A stretch of 64,000 nucleotides of DNA from the NCBI GenBank assembly GCA_022561775.1, contig JADFQO010000005.1, forward strand, positions 1 to 64,000, written 5' to 3'. Origin of the DNA: Myxococcales bacterium (GTDB taxonomy: Bacteria; Myxococcota_A; UBA9160; SMWR01). Both the position numbers and the translations under genes were made by a program. Positions 54,167 through 63,339 of this stretch are shown in pieces; the stretch's first letter is position 1, and the number at the start of each line of letters is the position of its first letter. The notes beneath the pieces are model-generated. The model searched no databases. It was given only the letters and a program-made list of their open reading frames with translations, and had not been told where the DNA came from.

Positions 54167-54705
54167 GGATCGGAATCTCCCCCGGTCGACGGGGATGCAG
54201 CGGGCGATGTGTAGTCGATCGATAGAATCTCCAGATCGACATTCCCGTTGGGTCGCGTCCAGATCACCCGATCGTCGACCCGGGCGCCCAGCAGGGCATT
54301 CGCGAGCGGGGAGACCCAGCTGACCTTGCCGACGGCGGCATCGGCTTCGTCCTCGCCGACAATCGCGAAGACACGCGCCTCTCCATCGGCGTCGCACACG
54401 CGCACCGTGGCGCCAAACGCCACCTCGTCGCGCGGCTGTTCGTCGGGATTCACGAGAATGGCGCAACCGATGCGCGCACCCAGGTAGCGAGCGTTGCGAT
54501 CGATCCGACGCAGGGCCGCCTCGTGGCGCATCGCGTCACCGTCGTCGGACAACGCCGACCGTTCGGCCAGAAGGTTCGCGATGCGGTGCTCGAGAGCGGC
54601 GAGACCCTGCGAGGTCACATAGTTCGGAAACGGGCTCTGCGGTCGCTCGGGAAGCTCGGCCTGCGCTTCGCTCTGAAGATCCTCGTTGACGAAAGCTCGA
54701 CTCAC
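54163..54705 (-). CDS. GreA/GreB-family transcription elongation factor
   Basis: 180 residues. MSRAFVNEDLQSEAQAELPE, NYVTSQGLAALEHRIANLLA form the start of the coiled-coil; DAMRHEAALRRIDRNARYLG continues it. The C-terminal FKBP-like domain has FGATVRVCDADGEARVFAIV, DEADAAVGKVSWVSPLANAL and LEILSIDY. Such factors reactivate backtracked RNA polymerase; a Gre-like regulator role is also possible. The N-terminal hairpin acidic tip (DDGDA) is kept. Confidence 0.87.
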   Translation of the reverse strand: MSRAFVNEDLQSEAQAELPERPQSPFPNYVTSQGLAALEHRIANLLAERSALSDDGDAMRHEAALRRIDRNARYLGARIGCAILVNPDEQPRDEVAFGATVRVCDADGEARVFAIVGEDEADAAVGKVSWVSPLANALLGARVDDRVIWTRPNGNVDLEILSIDYTSPAASPSTGGDSDP

Positions 54706-54783
54706 GGATGTCTCTCCACCGCGACGTGGCGTAGGCGCTTCAGGGGCCTCCCGCGAATGCGAATCTCCCTGTTGATCGCGGAA

Positions 54784-56517
54784 TCAGCTTCTCAGCTCAA
54801 ACAGCGCGTCTGTATTCTCGTAGCGCTCGTAGGCATTCGCGACCACATCAGCCGGGACGTCCCAGACCAGCTTGGCGGGTCCGATCGCGTCCTGTTTCAT
54901 GCAGTCGGGCATCACGTCATCGCCCGGACCGAAGCCAGCGCGCCGATTGAACTCCCATTCATCCTGCAGAATCTGCCAACCCATGTCGGCGATCCGCTCA
55001 CGCGTCATCTCTTCGCCGAAGTACTCGCCGTAGAAGCCGCGAACATCGTCGAGATTGATCATCATGAAGGAACAGAAGCCCGACGAATCCACCACGGCGT
55101 TTACGATTTGCGCGCGCTGCGAGGCCTCCGCCATCTCCTCCTGCGGCTGCCCGGGCTCGACGATGAGCCCCGCCGTGTGATCGGCTCCCATCGCGCTCGT
55201 GCAATAGGTAATTCCCGAAGCCTTGAGGGGGCGGGGATCCCACGCGGGCATCGCTTGGCCTTTGACGACCGGAACCCGGTGATGCTTGCGCTTCCTGCCA
55301 ATCGACGCAGCGCCATTTCCGATCGCCCGACCGAGTTCGGTTCCGTCCGCGATTTCGCGCAGAATCCGCTTGGCGCCCTCCGCGTCGCCAAATTCCATGC
55401 CGCCGGAGTCCATGTAGACCGCGATCGCGGCACCGGTCTCGATCGTGTCGAGGCCGATCTCGTCGCAGAGGCGATCCAGGTCGGCGACATCCTCCCAATT
55501 CGGAATGCCGCAATTGGCGCCGAGCAACGTGAGCGTCTCGAATTCGAGCGCGGAGGTCTTGTAGTTGCCATCCTTGTCGTGAACGACGTTGCTGCACCTC
55601 ACGATGCAACCCGTCATGCAGTTGTGCATGCCGCCGCCGCGCTCTTCGAAGCTCTCCACGATGCGCATCCCGTCGAGCGTCTCGACGTCGGGAGAACGCC
55701 CCTCGACCCGATTCTTGTACGGAAAGGTGTAGAGCGCGTCCGCTTCGACACATCCCACGCTCGTGCCCCACTTGGGAAACGGTTCTTTCGCGGGGCCGGC
55801 GAGATAATACTTCGTGTACTTCTTGCAGATTGCCCCGAACTCCTTCCTGTTTACGGGCTTTCGGGCGGGTCGTTTGCCCGCGTCGATCGAGACGTACTTG
55901 AGCCCCTTGCTTCCCATCACGGCACCGAGGCCGCCGCGCCCCGCGTGGCGGGCGGGGTTGCGCGCCTTCTCCTGGTCGGTGCACGCGACCGACGCACCCG
56001 CGAGGCGCATCTCACCCGCGGGTCCGATCGAAATGAACGAAGCCGTCTCGGAGTAACTCTTGGCGAGATCTTCGATCAGCGCGTAGTTCCACTTTCCCTT
56101 GTGCTCATCCGCGCGAACGACCGCCGCGCTATCGGCGCCGATCTCCAGCGCGTAGCGCCGCTCGGGATCCGCGGGCTGCCCGGTCACCACGACCACCCGA
56201 AAGCCGAGCTTCATGAGATCCTGGCCCGGGTTGCCTCCGGCGTTCGCCTCTTTGATGCCTCCGGTGAGCGGGCTCTTGCCACCGATCGAGATCCGGCCCG
56301 AAGTCGGCGCGGCGGTTCCCGAAAGGACACCGGGCGCCAGTACGAGCACATTGTCGGGACCGAGCGGATCGCAGCTGGGGTCGCACTCTTCGAGCAGGAT
56401 CCGCGCCGAGAGGCCGCGCCCGCCGAGGAGCCTCCAGTTCTCCGGAAACGCCTCGATGGTCGCGGTCTGCTGCGTCATATCGACGCGAATCATTCGATCG
56501 CCGGTCGGATCGCTCAT
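54784..56517 (-). CDS. aor: Tungsten-type aldehyde ferredoxin oxidoreductase
   Basis: 577 residues; ATG 56517 follows GAGGAGAGAGATC. AOR superfamily: LLGGRGLSARILLEE at the N-terminus, TSGRISIGGKSPLTGGIKEA, ARHAGRGGLGAVMGSKGLKY, then the iron-sulfur ligands NCMTGCIVRC (C-x3-C-x3-C) and the last Cys in DSSGFCSFM. It oxidises aldehydes to acids, or reduces acids at low potential, with a bis-pterin W (or Mo) centre. A MoaD-like carrier gene precedes it on the same strand. No ferredoxin gene adjoins. Confidence 0.94.
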   Translation of the reverse strand: MSDPTGDRMIRVDMTQQTATIEAFPENWRLLGGRGLSARILLEECDPSCDPLGPDNVLVLAPGVLSGTAAPTSGRISIGGKSPLTGGIKEANAGGNPGQDLMKLGFRVVVVTGQPADPERRYALEIGADSAAVVRADEHKGKWNYALIEDLAKSYSETASFISIGPAGEMRLAGASVACTDQEKARNPARHAGRGGLGAVMGSKGLKYVSIDAGKRPARKPVNRKEFGAICKKYTKYYLAGPAKEPFPKWGTSVGCVEADALYTFPYKNRVEGRSPDVETLDGMRIVESFEERGGGMHNCMTGCIVRCSNVVHDKDGNYKTSALEFETLTLLGANCGIPNWEDVADLDRLCDEIGLDTIETGAAIAVYMDSGGMEFGDAEGAKRILREIADGTELGRAIGNGAASIGRKRKHHRVPVVKGQAMPAWDPRPLKASGITYCTSAMGADHTAGLIVEPGQPQEEMAEASQRAQIVNAVVDSSGFCSFMMINLDDVRGFYGEYFGEEMTRERIADMGWQILQDEWEFNRRAGFGPGDDVMPDCMKQDAIGPAKLVWDVPADVVANAYERYENTDALFELRS

Positions 56518-56604
56518 GATCTCTCTCCTCTATCTCGATGGACGCGACTGCCCCGCTCGAACACCCGTCCGGACAATGACACCGACCCCTCCGGGAGTCG
56601 ACGC

Positions 56605-56874
56605 CTACCCTCCCGCAACGGCCGCGAGGATCTCGATTCGATCATTTTCGGTGACCTCCGTGTCGCCCGCCGCGCGGTCCAACTCTTCACCGTTTACGAA
56701 TACCGTCGCGAAGAGCCGGACCTTGCCATTGGCTTCGAAAACGAGTTCGCCAAAGCCAGGGTGCCGCGCGTCGACCGCGTCGATGCACTCCCGCACCGTT
56801 GCCCCGGCGACCTCGACCAGGCGCTCTCCGTTCGTCGGCCCCCGATAGCGGGGCGGGATGTGCACCTCGGGCAT
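56605..56874 (-). CDS. MoaD/ThiS-like sulfur carrier protein
   Basis: 89 residues; ATG 56874 has GGAGAAGC directly upstream. Beta-grasp fold ending AAVAGG with the C-terminal Gly-Gly needed for thiocarboxylation; KVRLFATVFVNGEELDR and DRIEILAAVAGG are typical. Located 87 bases upstream of the aldehyde oxidoreductase, so most likely a MoaD for its pterin cofactor; a thiamine or other sulfur-transfer role is possible. Confidence 0.88.
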   Translation of the reverse strand: MPEVHIPPRYRGPTNGERLVEVAGATVRECIDAVDARHPGFGELVFEANGKVRLFATVFVNGEELDRAAGDTEVTENDRIEILAAVAGG

Positions 56875-57106
56875 GCTTCTCCAGGGCGAATCAGGGGTTC
56901 CGGGGCGCGATTATAGCCGAACACGGCTGGCGGGCTCTTGGGGATCGCCAAGGCCCGGAGATCCGGCCGCTTGCGGCAGGGGCTCGCTTTCGAAAAGGTT
57001 CGGTACACTCGCGCGACGCTCTGGGGTGGGCGGGTTGGTCGGTTCCAATTCCAGCACCTCGATTTTCGATCGCCCCACAGCGAGCCGGTGGCTGAGGAGA
57101 TCCAGA

Positions 57107-58516
57107 ATGCCTGTACCCGTTTCGCAGATGGCGACGGTGGCTCTGTACGTGGCCAAGCAAAAGCTGCAGCGCCGCAAGCGCTACCCGCTGGCGCTGATGC
57201 TCGAGCCACTCTACCGCTGCAATCTCGCCTGCGCGGGCTGCGGGAAGATCCAGTACCCGTCGAATATCCTGAAGACCCAGCTCTCCTATGAAGAGTGCAT
57301 GAGGGCCGTCGATGAATGCCCGGCCCCCGTCGTCAGCATCCCGGGCGGCGAGCCCCTCATGCACCCGGAAATCGACCGAATCGTCCGCGGATTGATCGAG
57401 CGCAAGAAGTACATCTACCTCTGCACGAACGCACTCCTCCTCGAAGAGAAACTCGACCTCTTCAAACCCAGCAAATACTTGAGCTTCAGTGTCCACATGG
57501 ACGGCCTCGAAAAAGAGCACGATCTCTCGGTCTGCCGGGATGGGACGTTCAAGATCGCGCGGGCCGCGATCGAGAAGGCCATCCGTCGCGGATTTCGAGT
57601 CACGACCAACACCACGCTCTTCGACGGGGCGGATCCGAAGCGAACGCAGGAGTTCTTCGACGAAATGACAGAGCTCGGCGTCGAGGGCATGATGGTGTCG
57701 CCAGGCTACAGCTATCAAAAGGCCCCCGACCAGGGACACTTCCTCGCACGCGAGCGGACCAAGGAACTCTTCCGGAAGATCTTCTACGGGAACAACGGCC
57801 GCTGGCGGTTCAACCAGTCGGCGCTCTTCCTCGAATTCCTGGCCGGCGGACGGGACTACGATTGCACGCCGTGGGGCAATCCGACCTACAGCGTCTTCGG
57901 CTGGCAAAGACCCTGCTACCTGCTCCAGGATGGATACGCGGATAGCTTCCAGGACTTGATGGAAGAAACCCAGTGGGAGAATTACGGACCCAGGAGCGGG
58001 AATCCCCACTGTCGAGACTGCATGGTCCACAGCGGTTTCGAAGCCAGCGCCGTCGAAGAGATCTTCTCCTCGCTTCGCGGTCTGACGGCGACGATCAAAG
58101 CGGCCTTCGTCGGTCCGGCCATCCCCAAACCCCAGGGCGATCCCGCATCGCTGCTGCAAATCACCACGGAACCGGAGAGCGCTCCCGCAGACGAAACCGA
58201 AGAGAGTGGGCCGATCCAGGGCTGGTCGGCTCCCGCGAGCCCGGAGTCGCTTCGCGTGGCGTTCGAATACCGCGGCGACGTGACCCTGCACCTCGAGGAT
58301 GACAGCCGCGTCGACGGCTACCTCTCCAATCTCAGCGGCGACACGCTCCGCCTATGGTGTCGCGGTGAAACCGCGCAGCTCGAGATTCCGATCCGACAGG
58401 TGAAGCACGTCGAACTTTCCGGGCGGGACACGGCATCGGGGAAGAGCTGGCAGACCTGGATGAAGAAACAGGAAGCCGCCCAGCGAGAGGCGGCCGAAGC
58501 GGCAGCTACCGCCTAG
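57107..58516 (+). CDS. hpnH: HpnH-like adenosyl-hopene transferase with C-terminal extension
   Basis: 469 residues from ATG 57107 (GAGGAGATCCAGA upstream). Radical SAM core: LEPLYRCNLACAGCGKIQYP with C-x3-C-x2-C, VVSIPGGEPLMHPEIDRIV, KYLSFSVHMDGLEKEHD, FRVTTNTTLFDGADPKR, MVSPGYSYQKAPDQGHFL, WGNPTYSVFGWQRPCYLLQD, the pattern of HpnH. HpnH joins adenosine to diploptene in extended hopanoid synthesis. After about residue 330 a linker and a small beta domain follow (VAFEYRGDVTLHLEDDSRVD, GKSWQTWMKKQEA) not part of typical HpnH; similar small domains exist as separate proteins. No squalene-hopene cyclase or other hpn genes are in the window. Confidence 0.88.
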   Translation: MPVPVSQMATVALYVAKQKLQRRKRYPLALMLEPLYRCNLACAGCGKIQYPSNILKTQLSYEECMRAVDECPAPVVSIPGGEPLMHPEIDRIVRGLIERKKYIYLCTNALLLEEKLDLFKPSKYLSFSVHMDGLEKEHDLSVCRDGTFKIARAAIEKAIRRGFRVTTNTTLFDGADPKRTQEFFDEMTELGVEGMMVSPGYSYQKAPDQGHFLARERTKELFRKIFYGNNGRWRFNQSALFLEFLAGGRDYDCTPWGNPTYSVFGWQRPCYLLQDGYADSFQDLMEETQWENYGPRSGNPHCRDCMVHSGFEASAVEEIFSSLRGLTATIKAAFVGPAIPKPQGDPASLLQITTEPESAPADETEESGPIQGWSAPASPESLRVAFEYRGDVTLHLEDDSRVDGYLSNLSGDTLRLWCRGETAQLEIPIRQVKHVELSGRDTASGKSWQTWMKKQEAAQREAAEAAATA

Positions 58517-58540
58517 CGCGCGTCCGATCGAATCGGTCGG

Positions 58541-60202
58541 TCAGTGACCTCCGGGCGGAGCAACCAGGGGTACGACGCCCAGGTCGCGCAGGTGCTGCTC
58601 GGCGCGCTCGCTGTGGAGGTGGAACTCCTGCCTCCTGGACAGGTCGAGTACGCGCAGCCAGGTATGCACCGCGTCCTGCTGGCTGTCACCGCGCGCCTCG
58701 AAGGCGAGCGCGAGATTGCTCCAGGTAGAGACGGCACCGGGATCGCGATTCAACGATCGGCCGAAGTATTCGATCGCTGCATCCCACTGCTCCAGCCGCG
58801 CGAATCGATCCCCGAGCCGGTAGTAGGCCATCGCGAGGTTTTCCCGGCTGAGAGGCAGGTGCACCAACCACACGGCAATTCCAATACCGACGAGCCCTGT
58901 CGCGAAAGCGCGAACCCGGCGGCTTCGTACTCGATCCCAGAGCCAGCACGCTGCGGCCGAAGCGAAGAGAATCAGCACCGGTACCGCCGATATTCGATCG
59001 CGCGAAAGCACGGAGAAGATCAGGCTCTCCGCCAGGTGAACGGCGACGACCGCGTACAGCAGATAGAGCCGACGCCACTCGCGCGCAGCAAGGCTCATGC
59101 CGAGCAGCGCGAGGGGCGCCGCCACGCCAAAGCCGATCAGCGGAATCCGCCGCACCCAAGAGAACGCCCGTTCGGCCGTCGGAGAACGTTCGTCCCACAG
59201 CTCGGCTGCGTTCCAGAACAAACCGAACTTGCGGATTTCGTGACGCAGCCACTGGCCGGGGCGTGTCGAGATGTACTCGAAAGTTTCACGCGCCCAGAAT
59301 GCCGAAATCTCCGAGGGCCTTAGTTTTCGTCCGCTGACCTGCTCGGCAACTTCCGCAAAAAGCTGCCGCCGTTCGACAGGAGCATCTGCGATCACGCGCG
59401 AGTAGCGACGCGGCATGCCGTAGCTGCCTTTCGCGTGCGGATGGTTGCCCGCGTATAGGGAGATCCCGCCGCCCGCGTTGACGAGCGTAAATTCGTCCGC
59501 GACTGCGTAATTGCGTAGCGAGACGGGAAGGATCACCGCCGCCGCTCCCGCCAATAACAGCGCACCCCAAACAGCGCGCCGGGAGGCGCTCGAATGCCTG
59601 GAGAGCGCCGGCCAGACCAGCAGGAACGGAGTGAACAACAGCAGGGCTTGCCGCCCGAGCGCACAGAGGCCCAAGGCGACGCCAGCGCCGAACCATCGAG
59701 CCGCGCGGGGCGACTCGTGGGCCCGCAGCGCCGCGAGCACCAGCAGTAGCACGAGCGGAACCAGCAGGTTCGCGGTCACGAGCATTCCGCTGTAGAAAAT
59801 CGACATCGAATCGGCGGCGTACAGTGCACCGGCAATCAGCGCCACGCGTCGATCGAATAGCCGCCGACCCACCGCCACAATCAGCACGCAGCTGAGCGCG
59901 CCGATCAGATTGTTCGCGATCATCGCAACGACTGCGCCGGATCCGAACACCACGTAGAGCAGGCCCAGAAAATACGCGTAGAGGGGCGCGCGAACGAAGG
60001 CGCCCTCCCCCAGCCAGCCGCCAGCCGCAATTTCGATCGCCCATTGGTGATAGAGGCGCGCGTCGGTCGTCGGAAACTCGAAGAAGGGATCGTGGAGACT
60101 GATCTCTCGGAGGTGCAAGAGGCGCAGTGTGAGGGCGAGTGCGAAGATCACCCCCGCACCGACCTTCTCCCCGCGCGACCAGGCTGTCCGCACCGACGAC
60201 AC
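58541..60202 (-). CDS. GT39/ArnT-like membrane glycosyltransferase with C-terminal TPR
   Basis: 553 residues from GTG 60202, which shares a base with the permease stop (TAGTG). About ten hydrophobic helices: VIFALALTLRLLHLREISLH, with the DxR-type loop FFEFPTTDARLYHQWAIEIA, RAPLYAYFLGLLYVVFG, and ALGRQALLLFTPFLLVWPAL, as in dolichyl-phosphate-mannose-like transferases. The C-terminal about 100 residues (YYRLGDRFARLEQWDAAIEY, FGRSLNRDPGAVSTWSNLAL) are TPR-like. It probably transfers sugar from a polyprenyl-phosphate donor to lipid or protein in the periplasm. Confidence 0.85.
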   Translation of the reverse strand: MSSVRTAWSRGEKVGAGVIFALALTLRLLHLREISLHDPFFEFPTTDARLYHQWAIEIAAGGWLGEGAFVRAPLYAYFLGLLYVVFGSGAVVAMIANNLIGALSCVLIVAVGRRLFDRRVALIAGALYAADSMSIFYSGMLVTANLLVPLVLLLVLAALRAHESPRAARWFGAGVALGLCALGRQALLLFTPFLLVWPALSRHSSASRRAVWGALLLAGAAAVILPVSLRNYAVADEFTLVNAGGGISLYAGNHPHAKGSYGMPRRYSRVIADAPVERRQLFAEVAEQVSGRKLRPSEISAFWARETFEYISTRPGQWLRHEIRKFGLFWNAAELWDERSPTAERAFSWVRRIPLIGFGVAAPLALLGMSLAAREWRRLYLLYAVVAVHLAESLIFSVLSRDRISAVPVLILFASAAACWLWDRVRSRRVRAFATGLVGIGIAVWLVHLPLSRENLAMAYYRLGDRFARLEQWDAAIEYFGRSLNRDPGAVSTWSNLALAFEARGDSQQDAVHTWLRVLDLSRRQEFHLHSERAEQHLRDLGVVPLVAPPGGH

Positions 60203-63200
60203 TAACTGGGCGAGCGCCCCGCGACCCCAACCGGTAGAGCGCCCGCGCCATCCGGGCCCGACTGTTGGGCGCGGTGGGTGAAATAGGCGGCGATGCGACC
60301 CTCGAGACGCGCAAAGCCCAGGTAGACCACGGGGATCACGAAAATGGTGAAGAGCGTTGCGAACGCCATGCCCCCCACCACAGCGACGCCCAGAGGTGCG
60401 CGCGCCTCGCCGCCAGCGCCCAATCCGATTGCGATTGGCAGGATTCCCGCGATCGTCGAGAGCGCGGTCATCATCACGGGGCGAAAGCGGATACGCGCGG
60501 CGCTCGAAACCGCCTCGAACGGTTCGGCCCCCCGTTCGCGCAGCCGGTTGGCAAATTCTACGATCAGAATCGAATTCTTGGTGACGAGGCCCACCAACAT
60601 GACCAGCCCGATCTGACTGAAGAGATTCAACGTGTGTCCGGTCAGCTGAAGCGCCAACAGCGCACCGGTAAACGACAGCGCCACCGCCACGAGGATCGTC
60701 GCGGGATCCACGAAGCTCTCAAATTGTGCGGCGAGCACCAGATAGACCATCACCACGGCGAGCAGGTAGGCGAAGACCAGCGCGCTTCCCGATTCGTAGA
60801 AGCGCTCGGACAATCCCGAAAATCTGACGCGGTAGCCCGAGTCTGTGGGAATCACCTCACTGGTGATCGCGCGTATCCGATCCAGCGTCGCTCCGAGGGG
60901 CACGCCCGCAAGCAGGTGGCCCGAGATCTCCGCCGCGCGCTGCCTGTCATAGTGGGGCAGGCCCGGCGAGGTAACCGTTTCTTCGATGGATACGACCGAA
61001 GCGAGCGGGACCATGATGCCCGACTGCGACCGCACCGAGAGGCCGTACAGATCGGTGGGATTCGCGCGCTCGGAGCGATCGATTTGCGCGATCACCTCGT
61101 AGGTTTCGCCGTGTAGTTTGAAGGTCGAGAGCTTCAATCCGCCCAGCAGTACCTGCAGCGTCGACGCCACATCACGAACCGATACGCCCAGATCACTCGC
61201 CTGTTCGCGATCCACGTGAACGACCAACTGGGGTTTGTCGAGTTTGAGATCGCTCCACAGATTCACGAGTCCGGGGATTTCGCGAGAGCGCCGTACGATT
61301 TCGTCCGCATAGGCGGCGACCTTTGCAATTTCGGGCCCCGTTACGACAAGCGAAACGGGCGCCGCATCCCAATCGATACTGAGTGTGGGTTCGTTCCTCG
61401 GGAAGACTTCGATTCCCGGGTTCGTCGAGAACTGGTAAACAAGGGCGTCGACGATTTCCTGTTGGCTCCGCTCGCGTTCGTCTTGGGGAACCAGACTGGA
61501 AAATATGATCGCTTCATTTACGGCCGCCGGACCCGCCCAGCCCGGCGCGATGATCGCCACCGATGCGTAGATTTCGGGAATCTCGAGTAGCGCCTGCTCG
61601 ACCATCATGTGATAGCGATCGGTGTATTCCAACGTACTGCCCTGGGGTGCGGTCGAGGAGATCATCAGGCTGCCCCGATCCGAAACGGGCACGAACTCCC
61701 GATCGATCACAGAAAACAGCAGCCATCCCAGAGCGATCCACGCGACGCCAACAGCAGCGACGAGCGCTTGGTTCCCCAACGAGACACCCAGCGCCCACGC
61801 GTAGACGCCTCGCAGCCGATCCACCGCATGACCGAGCCAGGCTGAAGCTCCCGAATCCCGGGCATCCGTCCGCAGTACGCGCGCGCAGAGTGCGGGCGCC
61901 AGCGTGAGTGCGACGAATCCCGAGATGGCGACCGCGGCGGCCACCGTGATGCCAAATTCCCGAAACAGATGGCCCGTGGTGCCGGTCAGAAAAGCCAAAG
62001 GCAAGAAGACGGCGATCACCGAGACGCTTGCGGCCACCACTGCGAAGGAGATTTCAGCCATGCCGCGCCGGGTCGCCTCCAGGCGAGGCGTTCCCTCCTC
62101 GATCCAGCGGCTCACGTTTTCGAGCACCACGATGGCATCGTCCACCACCAGGCCGATCGCGAGCGTGAGGCCCATCAGCGTGAGGATATTGATCGAATAA
62201 CCAAAGAAGTAGAGCACCGCGAAGGTGCCGACGATCGAAATCGGTATCGCGACGGCCGGAATGATCGTCGCTCGCAGCGAGCGAAGAAAGATGAAGATCA
62301 CGACCAGGACGAGGCCGATCGCGTAGAAGATGGTCAGGGTCACGTCGTGAATGGACTCTTCGATGAAGATACTGCCGTCCCAGACAACCCCGAAATTCAC
62401 GCCTTCGGGCAGCCCGGCTTGAATGAGCCTGACCTCTTCCTTGACCGCGCGCGCGACATCGAGCGTATTGGCCTTCGACTGCTTGACGACTCCCATCGCG
62501 ATGCCGACTTCACCGTTGACGCGGACCAGCGAGCGCTCGCTCTGCGCGCCCACGATCGCCTCTCCCACATCGCGAATCCGCACGGGTTCACCATCGAAAT
62601 TTGCAATCACGAGGGAGCCGTATTCTTCGGCGGTGTGAAGCTCACCGGGCGTCCGCACGCTGAACTCCTGATCCAGGCTCTCCACCCGGCCCGACGGGAT
62701 ATCAACATTGCTCTGCCGCAACGCCTCGGCGACATCCGCGATGACGAGCCCGCGCGCGGTGAGGCGGTGGTGATCGATCCAGAGGCGGATCGCCAGGCGG
62801 CGCTCTCCCACGATGTACAATCTCGCCACACCGGGAAGCCTCGTGAGTCGGTCCTTGATCTGGGTCTCGACCAATGTCGTCAGTTCGATCTGGTCGAGCC
62901 CCCCACCGTTCAGGTTCATCCAGATCAGTCCGCCCCCGCTCGAGTCCGCCTTCGAGACGATCGGAGCCTTGACCTCGTCGGGTAGCTCGCTCCGGACGCG
63001 AGCGACCCGGTCCCGCACATCGGATGCGGCCACGTCGAGATCGCGAGACAGTTCGAACTCCAGGGTGATGCTGGAGGTTTCCTCGCGACTCACCGAGGTG
63101 ATGTGCCGAATCCCCTGGATGCTGACGAGCTCATCTTCGAGCACCTGGGTGACTGAGGTTTCCATCACCTCGGGCGCCGCTCCGGGCAGCACCGTCAGGA

Positions 63201-63339
63201 CGGATACGATCGGGCTGTCGATGTCCGGAAGTTCTCGGTAGGGCAGACGCCCGAGCGCGATGATCCCGAAGACGAGGATCACGAGTGACATCACGATCGA
63301 AAGTACCGGCCGGTCGATGCAGATCTGGGATAGGCGCAT
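60202..63339 (-). CDS. RND efflux permease (AcrB/MexB-like inner-membrane pump)
   Basis: 1045 residues; ATG 63339 shares one base with the upstream stop (TGATG). N-terminal RPVLSIVMSLVILVFGIIAL, periplasmic PN/PC and funnel domains, TM4 proton-relay Asp pair in LTLAIGLVVDDAIVVLENVS, second helix bundle from VAAVGVAWIALGWLLFSVID, and LVTKNSILIVEFANRLRERG near the C-terminus. Twelve helices with two large periplasmic loops. Drives drug, lipid or metal export with proton antiport. No outer-membrane channel is in the window. Confidence 0.94.
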   Translation of the reverse strand: MRLSQICIDRPVLSIVMSLVILVFGIIALGRLPYRELPDIDSPIVSVLTVLPGAAPEVMETSVTQVLEDELVSIQGIRHITSVSREETSSITLEFELSRDLDVAASDVRDRVARVRSELPDEVKAPIVSKADSSGGGLIWMNLNGGGLDQIELTTLVETQIKDRLTRLPGVARLYIVGERRLAIRLWIDHHRLTARGLVIADVAEALRQSNVDIPSGRVESLDQEFSVRTPGELHTAEEYGSLVIANFDGEPVRIRDVGEAIVGAQSERSLVRVNGEVGIAMGVVKQSKANTLDVARAVKEEVRLIQAGLPEGVNFGVVWDGSIFIEESIHDVTLTIFYAIGLVLVVIFIFLRSLRATIIPAVAIPISIVGTFAVLYFFGYSINILTLMGLTLAIGLVVDDAIVVLENVSRWIEEGTPRLEATRRGMAEISFAVVAASVSVIAVFLPLAFLTGTTGHLFREFGITVAAAVAISGFVALTLAPALCARVLRTDARDSGASAWLGHAVDRLRGVYAWALGVSLGNQALVAAVGVAWIALGWLLFSVIDREFVPVSDRGSLMISSTAPQGSTLEYTDRYHMMVEQALLEIPEIYASVAIIAPGWAGPAAVNEAIIFSSLVPQDERERSQQEIVDALVYQFSTNPGIEVFPRNEPTLSIDWDAAPVSLVVTGPEIAKVAAYADEIVRRSREIPGLVNLWSDLKLDKPQLVVHVDREQASDLGVSVRDVASTLQVLLGGLKLSTFKLHGETYEVIAQIDRSERANPTDLYGLSVRSQSGIMVPLASVVSIEETVTSPGLPHYDRQRAAEISGHLLAGVPLGATLDRIRAITSEVIPTDSGYRVRFSGLSERFYESGSALVFAYLLAVVMVYLVLAAQFESFVDPATILVAVALSFTGALLALQLTGHTLNLFSQIGLVMLVGLVTKNSILIVEFANRLRERGAEPFEAVSSAARIRFRPVMMTALSTIAGILPIAIGLGAGGEARAPLGVAVVGGMAFATLFTIFVIPVVYLGFARLEGRIAAYFTHRAQQSGPDGAGALPVGVAGRSPS

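Noticed and set aside
54523-56916. 797-residue plus-strand frame across the aldehyde oxidoreductase region
   Set aside because: Antisense shadow of three real genes; no start site or domain.
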